Source: Ligula intestinalis (Eukaryota; Platyhelminthes; Cestoda; Diphyllobothriidea; Diphyllobothriidae). Taken from it: a DNA stretch of 64,000 nucleotides. Each line of letters opens with the position of its first letter. The stretch's first letter is position 1. Location: positions 36,516,724-36,580,723 of the forward strand of contig JAYGXS010000003.1 in the NCBI GenBank assembly GCA_036362985.1, written 5' to 3'. The position numbers and the translations under genes are program-made. Of the stretch, positions 1 to 10,242 are shown one piece after another. The notes under the pieces are model-generated. The model was not told the origin of the DNA. It saw only the letters and a list, made by a program, of their open reading frames with translations, and did not search any database.

Positions 1-434
1 CCATCAGATCTTCTACTAAGGAGGACCTCCAGAAAGGGGAAGCACTGTCTGTCCTCTTTTTCCAATGTGAAGGTAAACACTGAGTGCACCTGATTCACTT
101 TATCTAAGAATGTGTCAAGCTCAAGTCTTCCGTCTGCTATTATAAATTTATCATCCACATAGCGAGCAAAGGCTGGAAGGTCTTTTATAATAGGAGAAAG
201 TTTGTTGCTCTCCATTTTGCCCATAAAAGAATCCGCTAAAAGAGGTCCAAGCGGTGATCCTATCGCTACCCCATCGATTTGGCGGTAAAATTGGCCATTA
301 AAGCTGAATTGCACGTTTAAAGTGCAGCTTAAGAGTAATTGCTTCAAGTCTCCGATCGGCAGGCCGATTGGGTACTCTTTTTAAGCATCTCGGCACACAA
401 AAATTATATGGTTTCTGTGAGGGGAATTTTGGTG
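1..434 (-). pseudogene. Penelope-like element RT fragment (mirror arm)
   Basis: Read on the minus strand, this arm encodes the RT stretch also present at 445-878, including the motif B region (GSPLGPLLAD) and the catalytic YVDD box. The window edge cuts it, so its 3' part, including any GIY-YIG domain, is not visible. It is a piece of a retroelement, not a host gene. Its 5' side is lost in the gap. Confidence 0.8.
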
Positions 435-444
435 NNNNNNNNNN
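435..444. other. Assembly gap (10 N)
   Basis: Ten unresolved bases sit exactly on the axis of the flanking inverted repeat. The length is probably a placeholder. A hairpin that is hard to sequence would explain both the gap and its position. Confidence 0.95.
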
Positions 445-1621
445 CACCAAAATTCCCCTCACAGAAACCATATAATTTTTGTGTGCCGAGATGCTTAAAA
501 AGAGTACCCAATCGGCCTGCCGATCGGAGACTTGAAGCAATTACTCTTAAGCTGCACTTTAAACGTGCAATTCAGCTTTAATGGCCAATTTTACCGCCAA
601 ATCGATGGGGTAGCGAAAGGATCACCGCTTGGACCTCTTTTAGCGGATTCTTTCATGGGCAAAATGGAGAGCAACAAACTTTCTCCTATTATAAAAGACC
701 TTCCAGCCTTTGCTCGCTATGTGGATGATAAATTTATAATAGCAGACGGAAGACTTGAGCTTGACACATTCTTAGATAAAGTGAATCAGGTGCACTCAGC
801 GTTAACCTTCACTTTGGAAAAAGAGGACAGACAGTGCCTCCCCTTTCTGGACGTCCTCCTTAGTAGAAGATCTGATGGATCAATAATTAGAAGTGTATTT
901 CGTAAGAAGACCTGGACAGGGCAATACACTAACTTCTACAGTTTTGTGCCACTAAGTCAGAAACGAGGCCTAGTCCGCTGCCTCACGAACCGAGCTAGGA
1001 GAATATGTTCTCCAGAGACGCTGGAAGACGAACTCGCACTGCTTAAAAATACCTTACAAGAAAATGGGTTCCCCGATGAGTTCATCGATAAGTTTATGGA
1101 GGAACGTCCACCAAGACCGGAGGTGCCGACGGCTGAGAAGAAAACCGCATTTCGTACATTTCCTTTTCAAGGTGATGCAGCAGGCGTACTTCTATAGCTT
1201 CGTCTGAACGCTGCAATCGCGCGTACATATCCAGCAGCAAAGTTAAGATTATTGTTCTCAAGCACTCCACTTCTCCGCCTTGAAGGCAAGGATAGACTGC
1301 CGTTCCAGACCACATCAATGTGTATCTACAACTTAAAATGCTCCTGTGGGGCAAGTTACATTGGTCTAGCGATTAGACGTTTATCCAAGCGCATGCGAAA
1401 GCATCACCCTGCGTGGCTAAACAAAGGCGAAACTAAATCGATATCAAGCGCAATTCTGGCTCATTTGGTAGACAGCGATCATCGGGTAGACACCAACCAA
1501 GCATTTAGAGTAGTCTATAAAGTTCCGGCTAAACACTCTAAGTTCCTACGCCAGTGGATACTTGCGACGGCAGAAGTAGTCGCCATTAGCCTCACAAACC
1601 CAATTTCGTGCGCGCAGAAAG
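445..1621 (+). pseudogene. Penelope-like element: RT plus GIY-YIG endonuclease, broken
   Basis: PLEs encode one polyprotein with a telomerase-related reverse transcriptase and a C-terminal GIY-YIG endonuclease for target-primed integration. One reading frame (phase of base 532) shows RT motif B (GSPLGPLLAD), the catalytic YVDD box (ARYVDDKFII), the LPFLDVLL stretch, then the GIY-YIG core around 1320-1375 (CIYNLKCSCGASYIG). A single in-frame TAG at 1195-1197 separates the two domains and homology continues in the same frame beyond it. A stop also lies upstream near 496. The N-terminal RT half is missing into the gap. The C terminus is cut near 1620, where the 3' tail of the minus-strand LINE copy A abuts. 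Translation of the second domain would run by chance into copy A's tail to 1722. Confidence 0.85.
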
Positions 1622-2069
1622 CATTTATATATGTTTATTATGCCAGTTTACAGGCAATTGCAACGAGTTGGTTATGCATCTCTTTGGAGCCTTCCGAAAC
1701 CTCGAAGACCGGAAAAACCTAAAAAAACTACCTTTGTCGCAGCCAGTATTGGTTTTGTTTCAGATTTCTTGTTTTGTCGATACTGGGCGAGATAGGGAGA
1801 TTGTTTCAAGTGAAAAAAACCTGCCTTCAAAGGTATGATACGAACGGAATAAATGTTCAGTTGTTAGCTGTGTTTACTAATCAGCAGGAGAAATTTTGAA
1901 TATCGTTTGAGGACATTAGATCAAGACGGAGAGATTCGCACAAGAACACAGTGCTCCCAGTCTTCCTTGAATGGTTGTCGGCAAAAGTTGCACGCTATCG
2001 GCTGAAGGGTTGGCAGACTGCGGGCTGCTGCTTCAGCAGCATTATCTTCAGCATGAAGCCTGGCGGGGT

Positions 2070-4419
2070 TCAATTTCCAAGAACGCCATCAGGGTGAAAG
2101 AGAGATTCCACGGAGTCAGCACCCGAAATTGGTGAAAGTTGTCCTAAATGTAGAAAACTAGTTAAAGCTCTCTTAAACATAAGGTAGCTTTGCTGGGTTT
2201 TATTTATTCTAGGCAGCTTATTCCAGATTGATATGGCGTTATCGGAAAAGAATTGACGGTACTTAACTGTACATGCCATAGAAAGAAATAAAAATACGTC
2301 TCGATGACTGGCGCGTCGAGAGTGCTCAAGCTGTCTCATGGTACTGAGAGGATTAAAGGTTTGACCATTCAAAAGATTAAACAGTAAAAAAAGACCCTTC
2401 TGTAATCTACGAAGCCACAGGGGATCCAGATTTATATGTTCGCACCTTCGTTGGTAGGCTAAGTTACGGTGTTCTGTAGTGAAAACTCTTCTAGTGCAGA
2501 TGTGCTGCACCAATTCTATTTTCTTCCGTTCACTAGTGCGCAGAAGACTGAATAGGGGCGAGCAGTATTCAAGACTAGGTCTTACGTACATATTATAAAG
2601 GCTAGTTCTAACCTTTATAGTCTTAAAATTTCTAAGGATTTTTTTTCGGTGGTTCAGCGTGCTTTCGAGACTATCAGGGCACAGTGCTCTGGCAAATTGA
2701 GACTTTTAGAGAAGGATATGCCCAAATCCTTGAAAACTCCTGGGACATTTAGTTCTTGGCTGTCAATGCTTAATTCCGATTGATGATCGTCGCCAACAAC
2801 CATAACGGAACATTTGTGCCATGAAAGGGTGAGGCGCCATGTGCAGCACCACTGGGCGAAGGCCTGAAGATCCTTTTTTATCAGCTCGAGCACGATGTTG
2901 CGATCTGCCGGTTTATATCGATAAGCGACTTTTAAATCATCAGCGTACATGAAGGGTGTGCCATACGGAAAACAATCTGAAACGTCGTTGACAAACAGGC
3001 CAAATAGGAGCGGACCCAGTACACTACCCTGTATAACTCCACTCCTCACATGCGTGGGGATGGATATAACATTTTAAATTTTTACTCGTCATGTGCAAGC
3101 ATCCAAATAGGAAGATATGAAGTTCAGAGGCTTGCTACCTATGCCAAAGGAGGCCAGTTTCAGAAGGAGGAGTTTATGATCGACCCAATCAAAGGCCTTA
3201 GTTAAATCAAAATCGGCGCTATAATAGGCAAAAACCGCTGTGTCTAAATTGCAGCACATAATCAAAGAAAGAGAGCTGGCAGGTGTCACAAGAACGTTTC
3301 TCGAGAAAACTATGTTAAGTTGTATTGAGCAGGTTGTTCTGTGTCAAGTGACGCATCATCTTTTCTTTGATCAAGGTCTCCAAGATCTTTGAGGCTGCGG
3401 GAAATGTATTTATTGGCCTAAAGTTGTCGAATGACGTCGATCAGCCATGCTTGCGAAAAGGCATTATGTGCGATTCCTTCCACAACGAAGGAAAGGTTTC
3501 GCTCTCAAGAGCAAGATTAAATACCTTACAAAGGATAGACGGAAAGAAATCATTTGCTTTAGCTTTTAGAATGCTAACTGGGACGCCATCTGGTCCTGGA
3601 CAATAAGATTGACGATAACGACGAATGGCTACATTCACGTCCCAGAGAGTAAAACTTATGGTTTCGAGTACGGCACTCGTCCAAGCCCGGATAGCCGGAG
3701 GTGCAGCAAACGAGCTTTCACTAAACGTTTTGGATAGGAACGCATTGAAGCTATCGGCGTTAAACTTAGCGTCAGCTATTAGGTTTCTTAAGGCGTCTTG
3801 AAGTGTGGAGTGTTGCGTTTTCCTCTGCACTTTGCCTGTACGCGAAACTAGTTTCGAAACATTTAGGGAAGGATTTTTAGCAAAGTGGGCCTCATCGGCT
3901 ATCTGCTTTTCTTCGGAGAGCTTCTTAGCCTGCTCAAAGATCAGTGTTATCAAGGGCAGAATGAAAGTGTCGTTCTGCCGATGAAAACGACGAAAGAGTT
4001 TACGCAGCCTACGACGGAAAGACAGAGGAAGGTACACTTCATCCTTGACATGTATTACTTTCTTGCGGGGGAAAAAGTGGAGGAATAGTGGATCCAGCAC
4101 TTTGTACAGTGCATCGGTACAAAAATTTACATCCAAGCATTGGAAAAATTCAGACCAGTCGAGAGCGTTTGAATGTGCCAATAGGTCCGCCATGTTTGCT
4201 GATCGGAAGTCATGATAAAAAATATACTTTTGGGAAAATGTTTCATCCGCCTCCAGTTCTAGTTCAGTAACCACTGTAAGATGGTCTGAACCCCCAAGTG
4301 CGTCTAAAGATGACACTGAAAGTGGTTCGCATCCCTTAAAAAATATTGGTCGAGTATGTTTGCTCCTCGAGTGGGAAAATCGACTACCTGATCCCACATG
4401 CCGATATCTACTGCCTCAA
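2070..4419 (-). pseudogene. Copy A ORF2: endonuclease C-terminus, linker and RT (broken)
   Basis: Minus-strand ORF2 of copy A. From 4397 down to 3441 an open stretch carries the end of the endonuclease (a conserved SDH at the domain end), a basic linker (RRRLRKL) and the RT fingers signature (CPGPDGVPVSIL). After frame breaks between 3441 and 3050 (motif A is at about 3200, DLTKAFDWVDH), 3049-2654 has motif B (GVIQGSVLGPLLF) and the catalytic box MYADDLKVAY. Another break is followed by the thumb and C-terminal domain at 2591-2070 (MYVRPSLEYCSPLFSLLRTS). Stops and frameshifts make it non-functional. Confidence 0.85.
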
Positions 4420-4431
4420 CCCTCATAGCAA
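4420..4431. repeat. Left terminal inverted repeat of the CACTA-like transposon
   Basis: CCCTCATAGCAA is the first sequence departing from the F1 consensus. It pairs with 8357-8368 with one mismatch. The AA before it (4418-4419) is repeated after the right end. Confidence 0.7.
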
Positions 4432-4435
4432 GTAA

Positions 4436-4523
4436 GATTCTACGGGAATCCTACAAGTCCACAAAATAGAATTCTACGGGAATTCTACGTGAAACAAATT
4501 GTAGAATTCTACGGGGCGTCTAC
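4436..4523. repeat. Subterminal repeats of the CACTA-like transposon
   Basis: Three copies of a TTCTACGGG-based unit lie just inside the left end: 4436-4454, 4469-4489 and 4501-4523. Each has a GTAGAAT/ATTCTAC-type inverted symmetry. Subterminal repeat clusters bound by transposase are typical of CACTA elements. I did not see an equally clear array at the right end. Confidence 0.6.
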
Positions 4524-4990
4524 ATTGGGACCACAATGTAGACCCTCTATTTTCCGCCAGACAGTGGGTACCTCCTTTATCACATTTCCCCCTTTTTTTC
4601 GAAACGCGGTAATCGATGACTTTTTTGAAGACATTTGTTAAAGGGAAGATGTATTATTTGTAAAAAACGTATAGAAAAGGATATTGTACAAAAAATAGGT
4701 TCTTCGGCTCAGTAGTCATAGTTATTAATTAATAACGGTACTGTGCAAAATAGGGGGGGGACATGACGCAGCGCCTGCGGACGAATCGGGCCCATCGTCG
4801 TCGTTCGGGTCCTGATCATCTAAAAAAAATAACATTGACCAATAAGGCGAAATATATGATTGCTGGAATGATAACTGTACGTGAAAGTGTTTCATTAACT
4901 CACCAAAAAATCTGGAGCGTTTTGGGAGCAAGTATTTACCCCTATTATGCCTTTTATAGGCCTTTTTAAATGCCTTAATGAAGGCTTTCT

Positions 4991-5622
4991 TTATTCCACC
5001 CCTGTCACAATTGTTAGACAGGCACCAGGCGGATGCCACTTCTGCGTTAGGAAGCCTTGAATTGGAATAAAGAAATAATTACCTGTTACTAGGGTGTGCA
5101 GTTCTGATTTTTCAAAAGCCCTCTTGGGGCTGTCGAAATAAGCGCCGGTGTATGTTAGTTCGGCTGTAATACCGTCAGCAAACAGGGCCTTGAAGACCCT
5201 GTCCGCGAAATCTTCGAGAGTATTACCGCCCACACACAGCAAGTGGTTAATTTGTGAAGGCATGTAAGGACAACATTATGACGTACCAACTGGCTCTTGA
5301 AGCTACCATCAGATAGCCGTGACACGAGCCCATCAAACTCCCGCAGGTTTGTTGCCCGCGAGAAAATTAGGGAAGGAGGTGATGTGATTGTCATGGTCAC
5401 GGCTGGTGTTTTTTGCAGTAGCTCAATGATGACTTTTTGATTTTCAAGCAACTGCTGCAGGGTCTTTGTCTGATAGTGCAGTGCATTGACTAGCAAATTG
5501 CTTATATGTCTGAGTCGACGATAGACCTTTGAGTCAGAAGATCTCCGACCCGAACGACGACGTTGTGAACTTTGATTAGTTATGTCTAAAAGAGGAGTCG
5601 TTGTTACGCAAGTGCTTACCAT
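4991..5622 (-). pseudogene. DUF4806-like protein, second gene of the transposon (frameshifted)
   Basis: Two overlapping minus-strand reading frames, 5622-5155 and 5263-4991, together give a protein of roughly 200 residues. The first carries a basic serine/arginine stretch, a coiled-coil-prone segment (LLENQKVIIELLQ) and the start of a conserved domain (LREFDGLVSRLSDGSFKSQL). After a frameshift near 5270 the second continues it with CVGGNTLEDFADRVFKALF and a TYTGAY...KRAF stretch. This order resembles the DUF4806 domain, common in invertebrate proteins of unknown function and often found near transposons of this kind. Its position inside the terminal repeats shows that the transposon carries it. 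Its role is unknown; a DNA-binding accessory to transposase is a guess. Downstream reading frames to 4725 look non-coding. Confidence 0.65.
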
Positions 5623-6206
5623 GTGGCGGAAAGACCGTCGGTGACATGCTTGTAGGCAGCGTAACTTGACTGCCAGATGAGGAGCTGTCTGAGTCCTGAA
5701 CCATTATCCATAACATTTTCGTCAATTAAGTTATTACCGTCGATGATGACGATGATATGCGCACATGTCCGCGCAGGAAATCTTTATATTTACGTGGCGT
5801 CCTCTTCTCCCGCCTCGAATGGCGTCGTGAGTTGTTCTCGTCCGACATTCCAAGTCTAAAAAAGGAAAGGTCGCTGTTAGCGCCTGTTAAACAGCGGATT
5901 ACTGTTAAAATAGTAACCGGCCAAGTAAAAAGCCACTTCCAGTTGTACTGGAAGGTATGGTTAACCGTTTATTTTAATTTTTGGGTTCATAAGAAAAGCA
6001 AAAGAAAACGTTAAAAAGTTATGGAAAAACAGGAGATTCTTACCTGCAAGTGAGAAGAACATTTACGTCACCTAGTCATCCACGTCCCAACGTTGATTAA
6101 TCTCCATGAGGACTTAGTAGTCATCCACGGGAAAGGATGTGTACTTCTCAACATGCGACGGCAAGGGGCAGGAGTCCAACATCTTTCCTATCTTGGCTTT
6201 AAAAAC
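5623..6206. other. Spacer between the two transposon genes
   Basis: About 580 bases between the transposase stop and the start of the DUF4806-like frame. Short open frames on the plus strand have no recognisable content. It may hold introns, UTRs or an internal promoter; I see no defined signal. Confidence 0.5.
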
Positions 6207-8099
6207 TTAAAAAATTGATGATTTTTGCGGGAACATGTAGTTATCCTCGATATGTTCATATGGGACGTAAACTAAGATTATTACACCTGAGGGATAGCGA
6301 ACAATGTTCTTAATACACAATAGTTTCCCATCGATGGAGATGGACCCATTCGCGGGAGTTGTCCAGATGTAAAGGCTCCCCTTACTAACAGAAGAGAACT
6401 GCGTGCACGGTCTACCACCTGCCGGTGGCAGTGGTTCACTCAAGTGTTCAAATTTACAAGTCCATTCAAATGGACCTGGTATGGACCGTTCGAGTCTTAA
6501 AAGCTCCTTTAAACGCCTTGCTACTTGCTGTAGCTCTTGATCCCTCTTTCTTACCATATCCTTAATCATCCCTAAGTTACTCTCGAATGGGAAAGAAGAA
6601 CATCTTTCTAACGGACCGTGACGCGCAACGTCCTCTGGTAGGTGAACAAGGCTATGTACATTGTACACCATTTCCCCTAGACCATACAGTTCTTCATGCT
6701 TTTCAATAAACCGCTCAAGCAAAGTTTTTGCGTATGGAACCCAATCTTTGCAAGATTTCGGGCTTACCAGACAACGAATTGCGGTAGAGAGAAGCATGAA
6801 CTGTTTCCAATGCTTACGCTTAATAGCATACTTAAGAACAACTACCCCTGTGTAGAGTAAGAATTGTCTTAATTCAGTCCCTTTCCAATATTCTTCCTCA
6901 CTAAGAGATCGCGCTCTCTGACTAAATTCCCTTGGTAAATACCGATTAATAGCTTTCAACCGCTCATCTACTTTGACTACAGCCTCAGGGAACATCTTAT
7001 ACTTAGTTCCCTGTGGGCTTTTAACCCACAACTTCAGGAGCCTTCTCATTAAACCTAGGTAGACAAGATGTAGTGGATCTAACGGAAAACATGTAACCAT
7101 TCCTATATGACATGATAGCAATGGTGATCTGCCAATACGATGGCAGTTATCCATTCGATCATAAAAATCTTCGTCGCTTCTCTTATGTTCACTGACAATA
7201 TCGTAAACCACCTTCCTCCATGTAGGACGACGTATTCCCTTCACTTTACAGCGCTCGCACCCTTAATACGCATTAACATTTTTATTTGCTTAATAAAAGC
7301 CCTCGCAGGAGCATTGCAAATGATAGCTCCCACTTTAAACTTAAACGTTTGGTCCAGTGCTTCAACATAAAGCCCTCTACTAGATAGGTAGGATAGTTCC
7401 CTAATCAACGGCTTACACTACGCTTGCACGTCTGACGGCTTGCCCTTTCCGCTATATACCCCCACAGGAAACACATTACCTACAAACGGTTCCATTACTC
7501 GGCCAAGAATTGGCCATAAATCACATCTCCTTTTCCTATATAAGGGTAGCCCATCCATGGATAAATAAGCATCAATTTCATTTCCATTTATATGCAATGA
7601 TGGGTCACTTACCTGCTTCGTTAGACATTTCATAAGTCCGACATGAATATATTCCCCGCCACCCATTGCAGTCACGGGTGTACGCTTGCTTGATATTTCA
7701 CGAAGTGTACGGCCGTCTGCAGGTAGCTCCGGGTGATATTGTCGGAGTATTTTCAGGAGTTTTGTAAGATGGATAGTTTTCGGGTCACATTCTGCGGCCC
7801 ATAACTTCAGTTCTTCCAGTAGACTTGGCTTCTCGCAGGGCGGTTGCATACTTGGACCCTCTGCGGAAACTTCAAAAGTTGGAAGACTCCAACTACTTGA
7901 TTCCTCCAGGGAGTCTGTGCTGCTGTCCGATTATCCATACGTTGAAGTGTTTGCATTATTCGGTTGACGACCAATATTCATCAGAAGAAGACGTAGTCGA
8001 CGAACCTTCCATGTCATCCTCCTCAACTTTCCGCAGCAACGCATTATAATCGCGTTGTGCTCGTCTCCAGACGGTATTTCTTGGTGTAGGTTTCCACAT
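6207..8099 (-). pseudogene. CACTA-like (Tnp2-type) transposase, frameshifted
   Basis: The likely start is the ATG at 8099 (MWKPTPRNTVWRRAQRDYNA), followed by an acidic, serine-rich N-terminus that meets a stop near 7958. The main body resumes in 7849-7418: a helical segment (LWAAECDPKTIHL), then the signature DGLPLYRKRRCDLWPILG and VGVYSGKGKPSD. After a break of about 170 bases it continues in 7244-6207 with FPLDPLHLVYLGLMRRLLKL, the hallmark of animal transposases of this group, and ELRQFLLYTGVVVLKYA. It should catalyse cut-and-paste transposition. At least two frame breaks suggest inactivity unless some are introns. The family call is from memory of related invertebrate proteins. Confidence 0.75.
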
Positions 8100-8356
8100 A
8101 CTACAAAAAAGGCTGAATATTAGAATTTACGCCACAAATAAAACCACCGCATTCAGAGCCCACTTACGCGTTCAACAGTGCACGTGCGATATGATAGAAT
8201 GGCGTTCAAAGTTGCCGCTACCGACAAAAATTCCAGTAGCCAATCAGATTGCACGCATTCACATTCACGAACACTAACCTATCATTGCGCATTAGTTTTA
8301 GCCAATGACATGTGAGATATTGTGTGTATAAGCTATCAGGTCCACAGGTCTACAAA

Positions 8357-8368
8357 TTGCTATTAGGG
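8357..8368. repeat. Right terminal inverted repeat of the CACTA-like transposon
   Basis: TTGCTATTAGGG, followed by AA and then F1 endonuclease sequence. It is the inverted partner of 4420-4431. Confidence 0.7.
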
Positions 8369-8370
8369 AA

Positions 8371-8790
8371 GTAAGTTCTCAAACTTTGAAGGACCGGATG
8401 GTGGAAACCATTGCACTTCAGGAAGGTTAAAATCACCTGCAATCAAGCAATACTTAAGATTCAAGTCAGCTGCGGCATGAAATGCCTGCGGGAGACAAAG
8501 ATCGTAGTCTGCATTGGCATTAGGTGGGTGATAAACACAGCCAACAAGTAAGGAGTATTTGTTTTTTAGAACAACTCGGAGCCAGCAGCTCTCCTCCACC
8601 GCTGTGAATTGTGGATAGTCCAACGGGAGAAATGCAAGTGACCACTTTATATAGATGCAGCTTCATCCGCCACGGCTACTTTTTCGATCGTTCCGAACGC
8701 ATGCATAGCCTAGAGCAGAGAGTTCAAAGTCAGCTACACAGGCCGACGCCCATGTCTCAGTTACCATAACAATGTCTGGGCGGTTGCATA
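8371..8790 (-). pseudogene. Copy A ORF2: N-terminal endonuclease part
   Basis: The minus strand encodes the apurinic-like endonuclease N-terminal half of F1: a DIVMVTETWAS stretch, an interrupted glycine-rich SSRGG segment followed by CIYIK, then 8623-8363 with VVLKNKYSLLVGCVYHPP and the catalytic-site motif IAGDFNLPEVQW. It stops exactly where the transposon begins and joins in register with 4419 downwards. Compared with copy B it extends about 90 codons further upstream, so it is the best source in this window for the F1 endonuclease N-terminus. Confidence 0.8.
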
Positions 8791-9129
8791 TCAAAACGAA
8801 TATCCGTATTTAAATGAACACCCTCAAATGACACCTAACCCCTTCTCTCAACTTATGTATCCTAGCCCATACATAAGACGACCACCGCACACCTAACCCT
8901 TTCAATATAACACACACACACTCAAATCTCACCTCGCACAACACCATACCCTCCGAAAGTTACACAATGCCATCGAATTCCGTCACTCTCATCACCAATT
9001 GTTCCCAATTATGCACAATTCGCCACAAATAGTCCAACACCACCATATTATCCACCAATCAAAAAAATTTCGCACATGAGCCCTAAACACAATCAAACAA
9101 GTAATAGGAATCCATTTTTTCATAACAGA
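8791..9129. other. AC-rich stretch without recognisable genes
   Basis: About 340 bases rich in A and C on the plus strand, with CACA runs near 8910. No coding motif on either strand. If copy A inserted in the PLE at 1621, the rest of that PLE's 3' UTR should lie here, but I could not confirm homology. Confidence 0.4.
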
Positions 9130-9144
9130 TTCCAGCTTTTGTAT

Positions 9145-10107
9145 CCGACACCATAAGTGTTGCTCTTATTAATGCTAGATCGATGGTCAACAAAGTTTTA
9201 CGACTTAGAACTTTTATTGATACACACAATCCCGATATAGTCTTTTTAACAGAAACATGGGTAAACGAATCAACCTTCAATGCTTCTTTTTTTTATAGCA
9301 AACTACACCTTCTATAGACAGGACCGTGCTAATAAACGAGGAGGAGGTTGTATGATCTACATTAGATCTACCATAGAGCCGAGTGGCTTTGAGGTTCTAC
9401 AGGAGACTTTCAATGGCGAGGCGTGCTTCGCTATAATAACATCCAAGACCCTTAAAAGCATTCTAATTGGATGTTTGTAAACCCCTCCGAAATACAGTTA
9501 TGATGACACGGGCGTTACAAATCTACTAGATATTCTATCAAATATCCAAACCGAATATAAGATAATTGCAGGAGACTTAAACCGTCCAGAAATAAACTGG
9601 ACAGAACTATCAGCCCCATCCAGACATAATGAATTATTATCATCAATTGTGTTTTATAACTGGACGCAAATAATACACAAAATAACCAGAGGAAACAATA
9701 TACTCTATGTTATTCTCACCAATGATATCTGGCCCTTATATACGCACTACGACAGCTTAACCATTGATGGTGATCATAAGACAATAATAGCAGTGCTCCC
9801 TCTTACCATTAAAATAAGACCTGATCCTAGTTACACTTCTATAAACCCCAAAAATCTTGACATTGAATCTATGAATAACTACATGAGGTCATTGGATTTG
9901 AGCTCTTTCCTCCTAAGAACATCCCCTCTAGAAGCTGTAAACATATTATATGCCACCCTTAATTTAATTCGAGATACCCTAATTGACGAGAGATCCCCAA
10001 GTAAGAAATCACTAACCCCAAACTTCCTTTCCAAACGGCTAAAAAACTTAAAAAAACTCCACGATCCATGTATTAATTACCTATCTACGCTCAGACGCAT
10101 TACATAG
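9145..10107 (+). pseudogene. Copy E ORF2: endonuclease domain (broken)
   Basis: Starting near 9160 the strand reads ALINARSMVNK, the usual N-terminus of CR1/Jockey-type endonucleases, then DIVFLTETWVNES near 9235. After a shift, 9280-9480 carries RANKRGGGCMIYIRS. The catalytic region IIAGDLNRPEINW lies near 9560-9600, and 9649-10107 holds the domain end (GDHKTIIAVLPL replaces the usual SDH) plus the basic linker before RT. A stop ends the first segment at 9478-9480 and frameshifts separate the others. Not functional. Confidence 0.75.
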
Positions 10108-10242
10108 ATTCACTAGTTAGCCCAGAACATTGAAACAAATAAGACGATAGCAGCAGAACCTCGAGCAATCGAGTCTTCTGAAGGGACAGCCCAAATCTTC
10201 CGGAAAAAAATAAATCATCATCAAAAACAAGGCCCCCAAATC

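Larger units (their letters stand above)
1..878. repeat. Inverted repeat (PLE palindrome) around a gap
   Basis: Bases 1-434 are the near-exact reverse complement of 445-878. The mirror axis falls in the middle of the N run (position 1 pairs with 878, 434 with 445). I saw a few differences between the arms, for example near base 34 and near base 75, so they are not letter-for-letter copies. Both arms encode the same part of a Penelope-like reverse transcriptase and run outward (head to head). It may be a real inverted PLE insertion, as at 41875-47152, or an assembly product such as two haplotypes joined across the gap. Confidence 0.9.
4420..8368 (-). mobile_element. CACTA/EnSpm-like DNA transposon (3.95 kb) inserted in copy A
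   Basis: The insertion is delimited by comparison with uninterrupted F1 copies. The outermost 12 bases are an imperfect inverted repeat: CCCTCATAGCAA at 4420-4431 against TTGCTATTAGGG at 8357-8368 (11 of 12 match). AA dinucleotides flank both ends (4418-4419 and 8369-8370), consistent with a 2-bp target-site duplication. Inside are a transposase gene and a second gene with a DUF4806-like domain, both on the minus strand. Tnp2-like CACTA transposases are known in flatworms (SmTRC1 of Schistosoma). The superfamily call rests on the protein; the termini are not the canonical CACTA string. Confidence 0.8.
1622..8790 (-). mobile_element. F1 CR1-like retrotransposon copy A, interrupted by a DNA transposon
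   Basis: A minus-strand non-LTR retrotransposon of the family seen complete at 26382-29394. Its 3' UTR occupies about 1622-2069. ORF2 runs from 2070 to 4419, then resumes at 8371 with the upstream endonuclease part. The two pieces meet at the same codon region of the endonuclease as an uninterrupted copy (compare 26560-26600), so 4420-8368 is an insertion. The 5' end near 8790 is truncated inside the endonuclease; no ORF1 is seen. The left end abuts a PLE GIY-YIG gene near 1621, which probably received the insertion. I could not define a target-site duplication. Confidence 0.8.

Noticed and set aside
1094..1354. 86-codon minus-strand frame over the PLE
   Set aside because: Antisense of the RT-to-GIY-YIG linker.
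8880..8930. CA-rich tract as a CRISPR-like or satellite array
   Set aside because: Irregular, short and without a repeating unit and spacers; no CRISPR signal anywhere in this eukaryotic window.
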